A stretch of DNA of 64,000 nucleotides from Saprospiraceae bacterium (GTDB lineage: Bacteria; Bacteroidota; Bacteroidia; Chitinophagales; Saprospiraceae): contig JADKAE010000016.1 in NCBI GenBank assembly GCA_016715405.1, forward strand, positions 62,001-126,000. The letters are read 5' to 3'. Positions within the stretch are counted from its first letter, which is position 1, and every line of letters starts with the position of its first letter. The position numbers and the translations under genes are program-made. Below the pieces are notes generated by a model that saw only the letters and a list, made by a program, of their open reading frames with translations, was not told where the DNA came from and made no database searches. Of the stretch, positions 9,626-18,316 are shown in pieces.

Positions 9626-10479
9626 CTACTGCGCTGCCTTCAGCCGCACGGCGATATTTTGCACATCGCCTTTGCGGTTCACCTTTACATTCAGCACATC
9701 GCCTACTTTGGCGCGGCCGACGGCTTCCTGTAATTCGGGTACTGTTTTGATATCGCGGCCATTGACGCCCACGATCACATCTTTGGGTTGGAGGCCGGCG
9801 TATTGGGCCGAGCCGCCGTCTACCAGGCTTTCGATCAGCACGCCCTGGCTGATAGAGATGCCCATATCTTTAGCTGCATCGCTATCGAGTTCTGAAATAT
9901 TGACCCCCAGCAGCGGGCGCTGGTAGCTGCCAAATTCGATAATATCGTCTACAATACGCGTAGCCAGGTTGATTGGAATAGCAAAAGAATAGCCTTGGAA
10001 CGAGCCGTTGCGACTTGTTTTTTATCGGTGCCTATCACCTTGGCATCAAAGGTGCGATTATCGTAGAGCGTCACCTCCAGTTCGTCGGCCATTTCCACCA
10101 CGTGGTTATTGGCAATAATAAAACCGTCGCTGCTGTAGATCACCCCTGAGCCCGTACCCGATTGGGGGCCGGGCTGGAAGAGGAAATCGTCGTCGAAGAA
10201 AAAGCGGAAAGGACTTTCGCTCAGGTTGTTGTTTGCCGTAGCCGGCTTGGCGGTTGCTTTGATGTGCACCACCGCCGGCATAGCTGCAGACGCGGCCTGG
10301 GTAAAGTCGAACGGTACGGAGGCTGGTCCGGGCTTGCTGTTTACAAAATTGACCTGCCGGGCCGGCAGTGCAGAGGCAGGAATGTCGTCTTTGGACAGAT
10401 AATTATAAAAACCCAAACCTGCCAATGTCACGGCGCCGCCCAACATACCGGCAAAAATCATGGTTGTTACCTGCTTCAT
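9626..10479 (-). pseudogene. HtrA/Deg family serine protease lacking its catalytic Asp-Ser region
   Basis: The start at 10479 opens a 176-codon frame with an N-terminal membrane/signal segment (about 7-27) and the first half of a trypsin-like Deg domain, including the catalytic His126 in IIANNHVV. After VIGTDKK (about residue 153) the sequence jumps, out of frame, to NGSFQGYSFAIPIN, which in HtrA lies after the active-site Ser. The second frame continues through a PDZ domain (GVLIESLVDGGSAQYAGLQPKDVIVGVNG) to the stop at 9626. About 100 residues, including the catalytic Asp and the GNSGG Ser, are missing near 10005-10025, so this copy cannot be an active protease. Intact HtrA degrades misfolded envelope proteins. 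Real pseudogene or assembly deletion cannot be separated here. Confidence 0.88.
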
Positions 10480-10605
10480 ATTCCTGTTTATTTATATTTT
10501 GCTGAACGTAAAATTGACATGAATAAAATAACTCCAGAAAGTGACCGTTTGTTACCCAAAACAGGGGCTTTTAACTGGATCTTAACAGCAAAAAAATGGT
10601 AACGC

Positions 10606-11223
10606 ATGTCTTCCTTTGATCATGGGTCAACGCTTGCGCCTTCCGAGGGCTGGAATGCGGTGTCGCATGCGATGGTACAGACGCTGCGGCCCGAAAGCGA
10701 GTTGGAAGGACTGTTGCTGCAAGACCCCGTTTTCCTTCGGGGTTTGTTGTGGGGCGTGCCCCGTTACGGCCACCCCGAAGGCGAAGTGTATAAACACGTG
10801 GCCGAGGTACTTCACAATATCGAAGAGCTACCCATCGAACCCCGTCAACGCCATCAATTGCGTATCATCGCCTTTGCGCACGATACGTTTAAGTATCTCG
10901 AAGATAAGAGTTTTCCCCGCAATTGGGAAAAACACCACGGCATGCTGGCCCGTCGATATATGGAACAACACCTTTCGGATGAAGGTTTACTGGATATTAT
11001 CGAACTGCACGACGAAGCCTATTACGCCTGGCGTATGCAGTTTCTACACCACGAATCCGACGCCGGCCAGCAGCGTATGCAGCGACTGCTCGACCGCCTG
11101 GGCGACTACCGCCAGTTGTACTACCTCTTTTTTAAATGCGATACCCTCACCGGCGATAAAGTGATCGCCCCCCTCAAATGGTTTGAACACAGCGTGGAGG
11201 GGATTCAGTTGGTGGTGTTTTAG
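10606..11223 (+). CDS. HD-domain metal-dependent phosphohydrolase
   Basis: A 205-residue cytoplasmic protein. The HD superfamily metal ligands can be placed at His64 (VYKHVAEVL), the His92-Asp93 doublet (FAHDTFKYLED), and later His residues in EKHHGMLARRYME and ELHDEAYYAW. HD proteins hydrolyse phosphomonoesters, nucleotides or cyclic dinucleotides; the sequence does not show which, and no regulatory domain is attached. The spacing of the doublet after a short N-terminal helical region resembles small YfbR-like HD proteins. It lies between the divergent htrA remnant and the ECF sigma gene. Confidence 0.75.
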   Translation: MSSFDHGSTLAPSEGWNAVSHAMVQTLRPESELEGLLLQDPVFLRGLLWGVPRYGHPEGEVYKHVAEVLHNIEELPIEPRQRHQLRIIAFAHDTFKYLEDKSFPRNWEKHHGMLARRYMEQHLSDEGLLDIIELHDEAYYAWRMQFLHHESDAGQQRMQRLLDRLGDYRQLYYLFFKCDTLTGDKVIAPLKWFEHSVEGIQLVVF

Positions 11224-11275
11224 GGTTTAGTATGGTTTAGTGCCTTCGGCAGTTTAGCGATTGGGTTTAGAATCC
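11222..11275. repeat. GGTTTAG-type short repeat
   Basis: Several copies of GGTTTAG/GTTTAG with GTGCCTTCGGCAGTTTAGCGATT between them. The same words recur, partly inverted, at 18205-18285 and 53690-53745. The remainder of the 11224-11346 gap shows nothing else clear. Confidence 0.55.
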
Positions 11276-11346
11276 CATAAAAAAATGCTACGTGGGGAAC
11301 TAATCGAAACGGGCTTGGGTTAACAACTTTATAAAACGCTATTATC

Positions 11347-11940
11347 ATGGGCGTACTAACGACACAAGAGACCCTGCAAAAAGAAGAATTAGACCGCATC
11401 TTTGATCGGGAGCTGGTGCCTCACTTAGATGCCCTATATTCTTTTGCCTACCACCTAACCTTTAATGAGCACGATGCGAACGACCTGGTGCAGGACACGT
11501 ACATGCGCGCATACCGCGCTATCGAAACGTTCCAGAGCGGCACCAACGCCAAGGCGTGGTTGTTCCAGATCCTCAAAAATGCGTTTATCAACCTCTACCG
11601 CAAGCGCAGCAAAAGGCCTGTACATGTGGATTACGAGGAAGTAGCGCTGGTGCACCGCGAAAACGAGGGCTCGAAAGCCGGTTACGACGATTTGCGCACC
11701 GAGATATTCGACAATTCGATGGGCGATGAGGTGACTAACGCCCTCAATTCTTTGTCTGTCAATTTCCGCGTCGTCGTTTTATTGTCAGATATAGGAGGTT
11801 TTTCTTACGAAGAAATAGCCGCTATTATTGGCATTCCGGTGGGCACGGTGCGCTCCCGTCTGTTTCGTGCACGCAACTTAGTAAAAGAAAAACTCAGCGC
11901 TTACGCTTTAGCGCAGGGCTATAAAGATTACCGTTCGTAA
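11347..11940 (+). CDS. ECF-type RNA polymerase sigma factor
   Basis: A 197-residue sigma-70 family protein with only regions 2 and 4. Region 2 shows LYSFAYHLTFNEHDANDLVQDTYMRAY-type sequence (about residues 29-60, quoted in part) and a W-F-QILKNAFIN helix; region 4 holds the HTH in FSYEEIAAIIGIPVGTVRSR followed by LFRARNLVKEKL. Such factors recruit core polymerase to stress or envelope promoters under control of an anti-sigma factor. The next gene, 300 bp downstream, encodes a small protein that fits that role. A loop of about 30 residues between the regions (VHRENEGSKAGYDDL) is longer than in minimal ECF proteins. Confidence 0.93.
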   Translation: MGVLTTQETLQKEELDRIFDRELVPHLDALYSFAYHLTFNEHDANDLVQDTYMRAYRAIETFQSGTNAKAWLFQILKNAFINLYRKRSKRPVHVDYEEVALVHRENEGSKAGYDDLRTEIFDNSMGDEVTNALNSLSVNFRVVVLLSDIGGFSYEEIAAIIGIPVGTVRSRLFRARNLVKEKLSAYALAQGYKDYRS

Positions 11941-12028
11941 CGAATTTGATAACCTGTTATCCGTTAACCATTAAAACTGTGCGCCTTGCAGCCCATGTCC
12001 CCTGCCAAACTGTCAATACTGCTGCTCC

Positions 12029-12199
12029 CCCGGCTTTTATAAGCTGAGGGAAATGGCTCGAAGGGATACGCAAAAGGCTTGGTTTACATACAGCATGAAG
12101 ATTATGAAGGCATTTCACTCTTTTTTACCGGTTCCTGTGCCAGCACCCCTCCCGGGGTTCCCATTGGCAGGCAGCCTCAAAGGAGTGAAGTGCCTTTTT
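12029..12199 (+). ncRNA. Structured intergenic element between sigma and anti-sigma genes (candidate leader or attenuator)
   Basis: The 300-bp gap 11941-12240 contains two foldable parts. A compact hairpin at 12029-12052 pairs CCCCCGGCTT with AAGCTGAGGG over a TTAT loop. A larger one pairs AAGGCATTTCACTC (12107-12120) with GAGTGAAGTGCCTT (12183-12196) and is followed by five T; inside it, CCTGTGCCA and TGGCAGG form a smaller stem. It could terminate the sigma transcript or attenuate the anti-sigma gene. I could not match it to a named RNA family. Confidence 0.4.
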
Positions 12200-12240
12200 G
12201 TTGCTGCTTGTTGTTAAACCGCAGATAAGAGGAACAACGG

Positions 12241-12504
12241 ATGACTAAAACACGTGCCATGAAAGATCAGCAGTATCTCGATCTGGTTAAAAAAGTAACC
12301 TTGTACCTCGACAATGAACTCAATGAAGCCGCAGAACGCGAATTGCTCAATGAGATTAAGTCCAACCCCAGTTACCTCCAAATCCTCAGCCAGGAACAAG
12401 CTTTCCGCGAATTTATCAAAAGTCGCATACACCGCCGAAAACCCTCTCCCGCCCTCGTCCAGTCTATCAAGGATAAAATTAATATCAAGCCAGGCATTGA
12501 ATAG
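12241..12504 (+). CDS. Small anti-sigma-factor-like protein
   Basis: An 87-residue, helical, soluble protein: LVKKVTLYLDNELNEAAERELLNEIKSNPSYLQILSQEQAFREFIKSR. The 'xxLYLDNELxxxExxxLLxxIxxxPxxxxxLxxExxxRxxL' pattern is that of the anti-sigma zinc-finger fold found behind ECF sigma genes in Bacteroidota, but the Cys/His zinc ligands are absent, as is a membrane segment, so it would be a cytosolic regulator. The second Met (12259) is an alternative start. Role is inferred from position after the ECF sigma gene and from the fold pattern. Confidence 0.65.
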   Translation: MTKTRAMKDQQYLDLVKKVTLYLDNELNEAAERELLNEIKSNPSYLQILSQEQAFREFIKSRIHRRKPSPALVQSIKDKINIKPGIE

Positions 12505-12506
12505 GA

Positions 12507-12627
12507 CTTTACGACTATAGGACTGTACGACTATAGGACGATATGCTTGTTAATCGGCATCTTACAGTCGTACAGTCGTACAGTCGTACAGTCGTATAGT
12601 CTTACAGTCCTACGTATAGTCGTACAG
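12507..12627. repeat. Inverted array of 8-bp GACTGTAC / GTACAGTC units
   Basis: The left arm (12507-12540) reads GACTTTAC, GACTATAG, GACTGTAC, GACTATAG; the right arm (12564-12627) is a tandem run of ACAGTCGT units ending in CGTATAGTCGTACAGTC. GACTGTACGACTATAGGAC and its reverse complement are both present, so a hairpin of more than 18 bp is possible. It lies between convergent genes and is the type copy of a family also seen near 27.6, 41.0, 53.8 and 55.35 kb. Confidence 0.8.
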
Positions 12628-12632
12628 TCTCA

Positions 12633-15281
12633 TCAGAGCCTGTACCTCAGCCCCAGGCCTGCTGTCAGAAACTGGTAATCGGGTGTTGGGAGGTTGAAAT
12701 AACCGCCTTCCAGCGACAAATCCAGACGGGAGGTGGCGGCCCAGTGCAAGGCCAGGCGCAAACTATACCCACCAGAGCTATCCGTATTTTTGGGTTTGTA
12801 AATACCGGCGCCAGCAGCCAACGACATTGAAAGGCCACTACTCGACAAGGGGAACTGCCCTTTGGCGTACAACGTAGCGCCGAGGACATAAAAGTTTTGG
12901 TCAAACCCGTAATATCCGCCCCGGCCCTCCAGCGAGAAATTGGGCGTAAACTGGTAGCCGGCGTCTATTTCAGCGTAAAAGCCGCCGTTGACGTACAGGG
13001 AGTCCAGCTTGCCTAATGGTCTGGTAATGCCGGCATGCGCGCTGATGCCCCACTTGTGTTTGATATAGGGCTTATCAAAACGCGACAATTTGCCGCGATA
13101 AATCTCTTCGTCGAGCAAATATACTTTCACCTTGGGGTCGCCTTCTGCCTGCACGCTAAGGCCGTATTTGCCGCCGCATTCGTCATTAATTGTCACTCGT
13201 TCAACGCCGGCGCCTTTCACACTAAAGGCATAACCGTAACCCGGGCCAACGTAATACGTACGGCCTTCCGATTCATATTGGGGGCGCAGGCCCAGGTAAG
13301 ATACCCTGCCGTCTTTATTATAAGTGCGCTCCTTTTGTTTGTACAAAACAGGTGCTATACGCACGTTGACCGTCTGGTCTTTCATCCTTTCCAGCTTTCC
13401 GTAGGCGGCGTCTTCGGCTACCACGGAGAAGATCACCTTGTGCACGCCGGTGACCGCCCAATCACCATAGACGGCTTCGTATTTGCCGTCGCCTTTGTGG
13501 GGCAGCGTGAGGGTATCGCCGAAGTATATCTTGAGCGAATCGAGGGCGCCGGGGTTGTTGGCCTGAAGCCAGGCCAGGGTGCGGCCGGCGCAGGAGCCCA
13601 ACTCGGGGTTGTCGGGCAGGGGCCCGGTTACCTGTGCGCGGGCCAGCAGGTCGCTCACATCTACGCTGGGTTTGATGATACGGGCTTTTACAACTGCATT
13701 TTTTATAGGATTGCCCTGGTGCGAGAGGGTGAGGCTTATCGGGGCTTTGCTGCCGGCCACCACGGGCGTGTTGCCTACCTTAGTCTCCATATCTATTTCG
13801 TGGTCGTCGGCGGTGGCAAAAAGCTTGACCGACGGCGGCCCCGGGTGGTAGATATCTTCCGGGTCATAACTACCTTGTTCGATAAGCATCTTAAACTCCC
13901 ATGCGCCTTCGCTCGTATACTCTGGAAGTTCCTGAAAATCAATAGTATAGGTAATTAAAAAAGGCGTAACCAGCGCTTGTGCTTTTTCCAATGGGAATTT
14001 TACGCCGTTGCGGTATATTTCAAATCTGGTGTGCGAACCGGCGAATGGCCGGTCGAAATGCGCTTCAAAAAAGAGGCGGCTTACATTTTTGTTGCAGTTA
14101 ACGGCCAGCGTATTGGCGCCGGTAATGGCTTGCTGTTCGAATTTGATGTGCTGCGGACTGAATTTGTTGAAAATTTCGTTGAAGGCGTTGCCGCTTAGTT
14201 CACCCATAAAGCCGGCCTCGTTGCCAGCTGTGGTGGTGAAATACCCTGAAGCGCCGCCGGCCAGTTCCTGAAGCAGGGTTGTAAAAGCGGGAATGGTGCC
14301 CACGCCGACCGTATAGATTTCAATGCCATCGAGATTAGTGGCGTTGAGGTTTTTGAGCGTTGATGCATCGGCTGCCTGGATCTCCCGGGTAGTAGCCGTG
14401 GTGACCACGTTGGGCGCTGCATTTTGTTCGCCGTCGGTGAATACTACGATGACTTCTCTGAAGCTGTTATTTTCCACGCCTCCCAAACGGGAGTTGATGG
14501 CCTCCAGCACTCCTGCGCCGATACTGGTACCGTCGCGGCCCAGCACAGGGTCGGACCCATTTTGAGCGGGCGCGGAACCCATATTAGACGTGACACCTGT
14601 ATTGAAGTCAGTTACGTTTATTAAGGCGCCAAAAGTACCCGCAGGAGCTACGGTGGCGCCGGAGAAATACACCACGCTCATTCTGTCGTTAGCCAGGGCA
14701 TTTTCGTTGTTCGTTTGAAATTTGTCGACAAAATTTTTCACGCCTGTTTTAAGGGCGTCCCACCGATGCCCTGTTGCAATGATACACCCGGGCCAGGACG
14801 CTGCAGGTGCAGAAGGCGCGCACTCCATACTGCCAGAGCGGTCGAGCACGAAAATCATGCGCAGGGCGGGGCGTACTATCAGGCGATAGTTTCGCTGAGC
14901 GAAGCCGGCAACACCACCTCCGGTTCGTCGTATGGTAAAGGGGTATTCGCCTTCCACCGCATTGTTTACCGTGACGGTGGCATTGCTATTGGTAAAAGTG
15001 ATCGTAACGCCGGTACTTGCACCGCCGACCGGAAGCGTACCCGAGCCAACGGCACTGGGAGTACATCCGCCCCCTTCACAAAAAAACCAGTTAAACGGCG
15101 GGATACCGGCGGTGGAACCTATTACCATTGTAGCCGGAATGGCTTGTTTGCTCTCAAAATGTTTAACAAAGGTAGTGGTGGCAAAATCGACGTTCTGTTT
15201 TTGTCCGAATAAGTAGGTTGTTGTGGGCAGGCACAAAGCAACAGCAGCCACACAGGTAATAAGCCGAAAATGGTTGTTCAT
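12633..15281 (-). CDS. von Willebrand factor A domain surface protein
   Basis: An 882-residue exported protein with a signal peptide (about 1-26, ending YLFGQ). After an Ig-like N-terminal region (30-135) comes a vWA domain (about 140-370) whose metal-ion-dependent adhesion site is visible as DRSGSM at Asp147; TDGEQNAAP supplies a further conserved motif. Residues about 400-640 look like Ig-like sandwiches, and the last 200 residues (repeated aromatic beta-strands, ending GLGLRYRL) resemble an outer-membrane beta-barrel or barrel-like domain ending in a terminal Leu rather than Phe. It is the last gene of a minus-strand group with the PKD lipoprotein (11 bp away) and the trypsin-like protease. 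Ligand unknown. Confidence 0.75.
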   Translation of the reverse strand: MNNHFRLITCVAAVALCLPTTTYLFGQKQNVDFATTTFVKHFESKQAIPATMVIGSTAGIPPFNWFFCEGGGCTPSAVGSGTLPVGGASTGVTITFTNSNATVTVNNAVEGEYPFTIRRTGGGVAGFAQRNYRLIVRPALRMIFVLDRSGSMECAPSAPAASWPGCIIATGHRWDALKTGVKNFVDKFQTNNENALANDRMSVVYFSGATVAPAGTFGALINVTDFNTGVTSNMGSAPAQNGSDPVLGRDGTSIGAGVLEAINSRLGGVENNSFREVIVVFTDGEQNAAPNVVTTATTREIQAADASTLKNLNATNLDGIEIYTVGVGTIPAFTTLLQELAGGASGYFTTTAGNEAGFMGELSGNAFNEIFNKFSPQHIKFEQQAITGANTLAVNCNKNVSRLFFEAHFDRPFAGSHTRFEIYRNGVKFPLEKAQALVTPFLITYTIDFQELPEYTSEGAWEFKMLIEQGSYDPEDIYHPGPPSVKLFATADDHEIDMETKVGNTPVVAGSKAPISLTLSHQGNPIKNAVVKARIIKPSVDVSDLLARAQVTGPLPDNPELGSCAGRTLAWLQANNPGALDSLKIYFGDTLTLPHKGDGKYEAVYGDWAVTGVHKVIFSVVAEDAAYGKLERMKDQTVNVRIAPVLYKQKERTYNKDGRVSYLGLRPQYESEGRTYYVGPGYGYAFSVKGAGVERVTINDECGGKYGLSVQAEGDPKVKVYLLDEEIYRGKLSRFDKPYIKHKWGISAHAGITRPLGKLDSLYVNGGFYAEIDAGYQFTPNFSLEGRGGYYGFDQNFYVLGATLYAKGQFPLSSSGLSMSLAAGAGIYKPKNTDSSGGYSLRLALHWAATSRLDLSLEGGYFNLPTPDYQFLTAGLGLRYRL

Positions 15282-15292
15282 ACGGTTGTGTT

Positions 15293-16989
15293 TTACTGGG
15301 TTTTGCCCAGGTTGTTGGTTTTTACTATAAAAAGCGATTCGTTTTGTGTGCCTACCGCAAGGAAACCGCCATCAGGAGTGGCAATAACCGACTCAAAATA
15401 ATCGTCGCCTGTGGCGCCATAAGTTTCACTCCAATTGATCTGGTTGTTGTTGTTAACTTGGAGTATAAGGGCGTCCCCATTTTTGGCGCCCGCCAAAACA
15501 AATGTCCCATCGGCCAATGACAACAAGGCATTAGACAATTCCGATCCGCCGTCATGGATGCTTTGCGGATAAGGCGCTACGGCGTTTCCACTGGAATTTA
15601 CTTTTACCAAATAAATATCCTCTGCACTCCTGCCGCTGAGCATGAAAGTATTGCCGGGCAAAGCGGTGATGGCATAGGCAATGTCGTATTCATTGCCGCC
15701 AAAAGTCTTCGGAAAACCGCCCGCTAAAATACCAAATGCGTCGAGTTTCATCAGCATCACATCGGTTGGATTACCCATTGGGCCTTTCGAGCCTGCTATC
15801 CAGATATTCCCTGAGGCATCTGTGGTCACGGCATAGCCGATTTCATTGTCGGACAGGGGAATCTTTTTGGGGGCGATGCCAAAAACGCCGAACGAAGGCG
15901 GTCCGCTCACGACAAATACGTCGAGGTCGCCGGCGGCGATATTGGATGCACTGCCTGTGATTAATACGTTCCCGGAGGATGTCTCCGCTACGCCTAAGGC
16001 TTGCTCATTGCTGTTGTTGGGGCTTACACTCAGGCTGATAGGCCCGTTAAGCTTATTTCCATTAATGTCAACGCGGAGATAAAGTGCATCGGAATTCCCA
16101 ACGCTACTGTTGAAAACAGAGCCGACGATGGCAAACGTGCCATCTGATAATTTGATCATATCACTTGGGATGTCAAAGTTGGAGTCGCCATAGAATTTCG
16201 GAAATCCCTGGGCCGTTTGCCCCAGGCGGTCAATTTTTAGCAGCGCAATGTCGCTGTGCAATTCCGAGGCATTGGTGTATTTCAGTCCGAGTACCATGGC
16301 GCCGCCGTCGTTGAGCGGCAATACCTTTACGGCATAACTTAGTTCGGGCAGTGGCAGCTCAAAGGTATTCCACTCGATATTCACATTATTAGTAACAGAG
16401 TCTTTTCCCAGGTCGCCGCTAGCCACGAGCTTCACAGTATACAAGCCAGGCAGTTGAAATACGTGGGTAAAATTGGTGGTAGGGGCTATAAGTTCGTTAT
16501 TTACATACCACTTAAAATTATTGGCATTGACTGAATTATTGGTAAAAGTAACGCTGGCAGGTGCTTTGTACACTTGATTTTCAAAGGTAAACGCCGCCGT
16601 CACGCCGCTGGTGGGGTTGATCAGTATGACCTCGCCATAGAAAGACCGGCCGTGTACGTCGATGGCATACGCCCGGATGTAGTGGGTTGCGTTGGGCTCC
16701 AGCAGTTCCAGCTCGCTGGTAAAAACGCCCGTTCTTGTGGAGGCGCCCAGTTCGGTGACGTTATCGGAGGTGGTAGGCGGGTTGTTGGTGCTCGACCACA
16801 CATGGCCGTGCTGCACGATGCCGTCGCCCAGGGCGATAAGCTGCCCGGAGGCGGTCATATCGGCGGGGTCAAAGCGCCCGTAGTCACCGCGGGCGACTGC
16901 ACGGAGGCGATTTCTTTGAGTTCTTCGCCGCACGAAAAAACGGCGAGCAGGAGCCAAGCTCCCAGTATGAAGCGGAAATTGGTTTTCAT
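15293..16989 (-). CDS. Lipoprotein with Fn3-like and PKD domains and SBBP-type repeats (one frameshift near 16866)
   Basis: The true start is ATG at 16989, opening MKTNFRFILGAW and a lipobox LLLAVFSC, so the product is an exported lipoprotein. That frame stops after VTTGALTPPI; the main frame (to 15293) picks up as FDPADMTASGQLI. Adding one A to the AAA at 16865-16867 joins them as VTTGAFDPADM, so a single-base deletion or sequencing error is likely. Domains: a Bacteroidota Fn3-like domain (HGHVWSSTNNPPTTSDN), a PKD domain (about residues 120-200, FTNNSVNANNFKWYV), then six or so 50-residue repeats of the type 'GGxLxxGxxxN...DAxLLKVDxNG', as in SBBP/beta-propeller proteins. It is 10 bp from the protease gene and 11 bp from the vWA gene, so one operon. 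Confidence 0.78.
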
Positions 16990-16999
16990 GGGTGGTGGT

Positions 17000-18034
17000 T
17001 TAGAAGGTAAAGCGAATACCTGTTTGTGAGGATTCCTGGAAAAAGTCGACCTGACTGAAAAAATTGGGAATTGGCTTCGACGGCTTTGCGGCTCTTGTTT
17101 TGTTTTTCTTGATCACGTTGCACAATACAGCCGCCACGGCAAAACCACCCGAAGCGGCGTAGGATATATTGCGCCACTTGTAATCGTCTTTGGCCTTTTG
17201 CAGCATGTCGTCGCGCGACAAACCCTGGTAAACCGGCGCCGTTTCGTCGAGGTTGGATTTGTAAATCTCGTATTGGTCCACGCCGTCTTTGTTGAAATAC
17301 AGGCCTGCCCCGACGCCGGCCACCGCCAGTCCGCCAAATACATATGTAAGCGGATTCAGCGGTTCCTTGTAGGGCAGCAGAAAATTGGTGGGGATGCGCC
17401 ATTTTTGGAGGTAGTTGATCACTTCGTCGATATTGACGGCCGTGGCGCTGGCGCCGCTGCTTACTTCGGTGATCAATCCCAGTAGCCGGCCCTTTTTGCG
17501 TTCTACCAGGGCGCCTCCTGAGAAACCGGGATTGACGCCCAGGCTCGAAAATCCAAGTTGGTAAGTTCCCAGCCGGGTATTGGTCAGGGTATTCATCTTG
17601 TTGTACGTCCATTCCGCGCCGTATGGATGACCGATACAACTCACCGCCTGGTCCACTTTCAATTCCTCGATATTACCGCGCCGGAATTCGTAGTAGTTGA
17701 TGGGCGCATTAGCAGGAATTTTGGCAACCACCACGGCAATATCCAGTTCCTCGCTGACTTGGTAGTGGAGCGTTGCAGGAAATTCTGTCCAGCTTGCCTG
17801 ATTGAGCCTTACGGTAATGGATTGGGCGTCTTTTACTACATGATAGGCCGTGACGATAAACAACTGATCGCCTGTGCGGCCGGATACGATGCCGGCGCCG
17901 GTTTCGCCCTCGGAACCTTCCTGGTTAACCGTTTTGATCAAAGCAACGCCTTGCAGGATATTTTGCGAAAGCGACTCGGGAATGTATCCCATAAACATCG
18001 CTACGCACAGCGGCAGGAAATACAGGTTTTTCAT
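17000..18034 (-). CDS. Trypsin-like (S1C) serine protease with C-terminal two-segment membrane module
   Basis: A 344-residue protein with signal peptide (about 1-23). The catalytic triad is complete: His65 in VTAYHVVKDA, Asp98 in EELDIAVV, Ser172 in PGFSGGALV. Instead of PDZ domains it carries, after about residue 225, two hydrophobic stretches (about 230-248 TYVFGGLAVAGVGAGLYF and 292-310) separated by a Tyr/Asp/Lys-rich hydrophilic hairpin (DGVDQYEIYKSN...DDYKWR). This suggests a membrane-attached periplasmic or surface protease. Trypsin-like domains of this sort are common effectors or activators in EAD-linked networks, and an EAD-containing gene lies divergently 1 kb away. First gene of an operon with the PKD lipoprotein and vWA protein. 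Confidence 0.85.
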   Translation of the reverse strand: MKNLYFLPLCVAMFMGYIPESLSQNILQGVALIKTVNQEGSEGETGAGIVSGRTGDQLFIVTAYHVVKDAQSITVRLNQASWTEFPATLHYQVSEELDIAVVVAKIPANAPINYYEFRRGNIEELKVDQAVSCIGHPYGAEWTYNKMNTLTNTRLGTYQLGFSSLGVNPGFSGGALVERKKGRLLGLITEVSSGASATAVNIDEVINYLQKWRIPTNFLLPYKEPLNPLTYVFGGLAVAGVGAGLYFNKDGVDQYEIYKSNLDETAPVYQGLSRDDMLQKAKDDYKWRNISYAASGGFAVAAVLCNVIKKNKTRAAKPSKPIPNFFSQVDFFQESSQTGIRFTF

Positions 18035-18204
18035 GGTAATGCATCTTTTGGAGTGTAGAAGTACACGAAAGTTAATACCTGCTATAGCCTTTCGTTACCT
18101 TTTTCCAATTGCTTTTTTTGGTAGCGTAATATTTGCACCCATTGTCGCATTAATAATTGACGCCGGGTTATTACACCTGTGTAAAGATAATATATTAATT
18201 TGTA

Positions 18205-18285
18205 ACTGTTTAGTAGGGTTTAGCTAAACTGCCGAAGGCACTAAACCCTATCGCTAAACTGCGCATGCACTAAACTGTTACAATT
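18205..18285. repeat. GGTTTAG / CTAAACC inverted repeat
   Basis: Copies of AGGGTTTAG (about 18213-18222) and CTAAACCCT (about 18240-18249) face each other, with CTAAACTGCCGAAGGCACTAAAC and CGCTAAACTGCGCATGCACTAAACTG words following. The same vocabulary occurs at 11222 and 53690. It lies in the divergent gap (18035-18316) between the protease operon and the 18317 gene; no consensus promoter is obvious there. Confidence 0.65.
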
Positions 18286-18316
18286 TTATTAAAAAATAAA
18301 CCTCAAGCATAAATAC

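Noticed and set aside
11975..12200. 6S RNA or other named RNA
   Set aside because: Length and hairpin content are suggestive, but I could not find a central bubble flanked by conserved stems or other family signature.
13035..13958. 307-codon open frame on the plus strand
   Set aside because: Antisense shadow of the vWA gene; no family resemblance.
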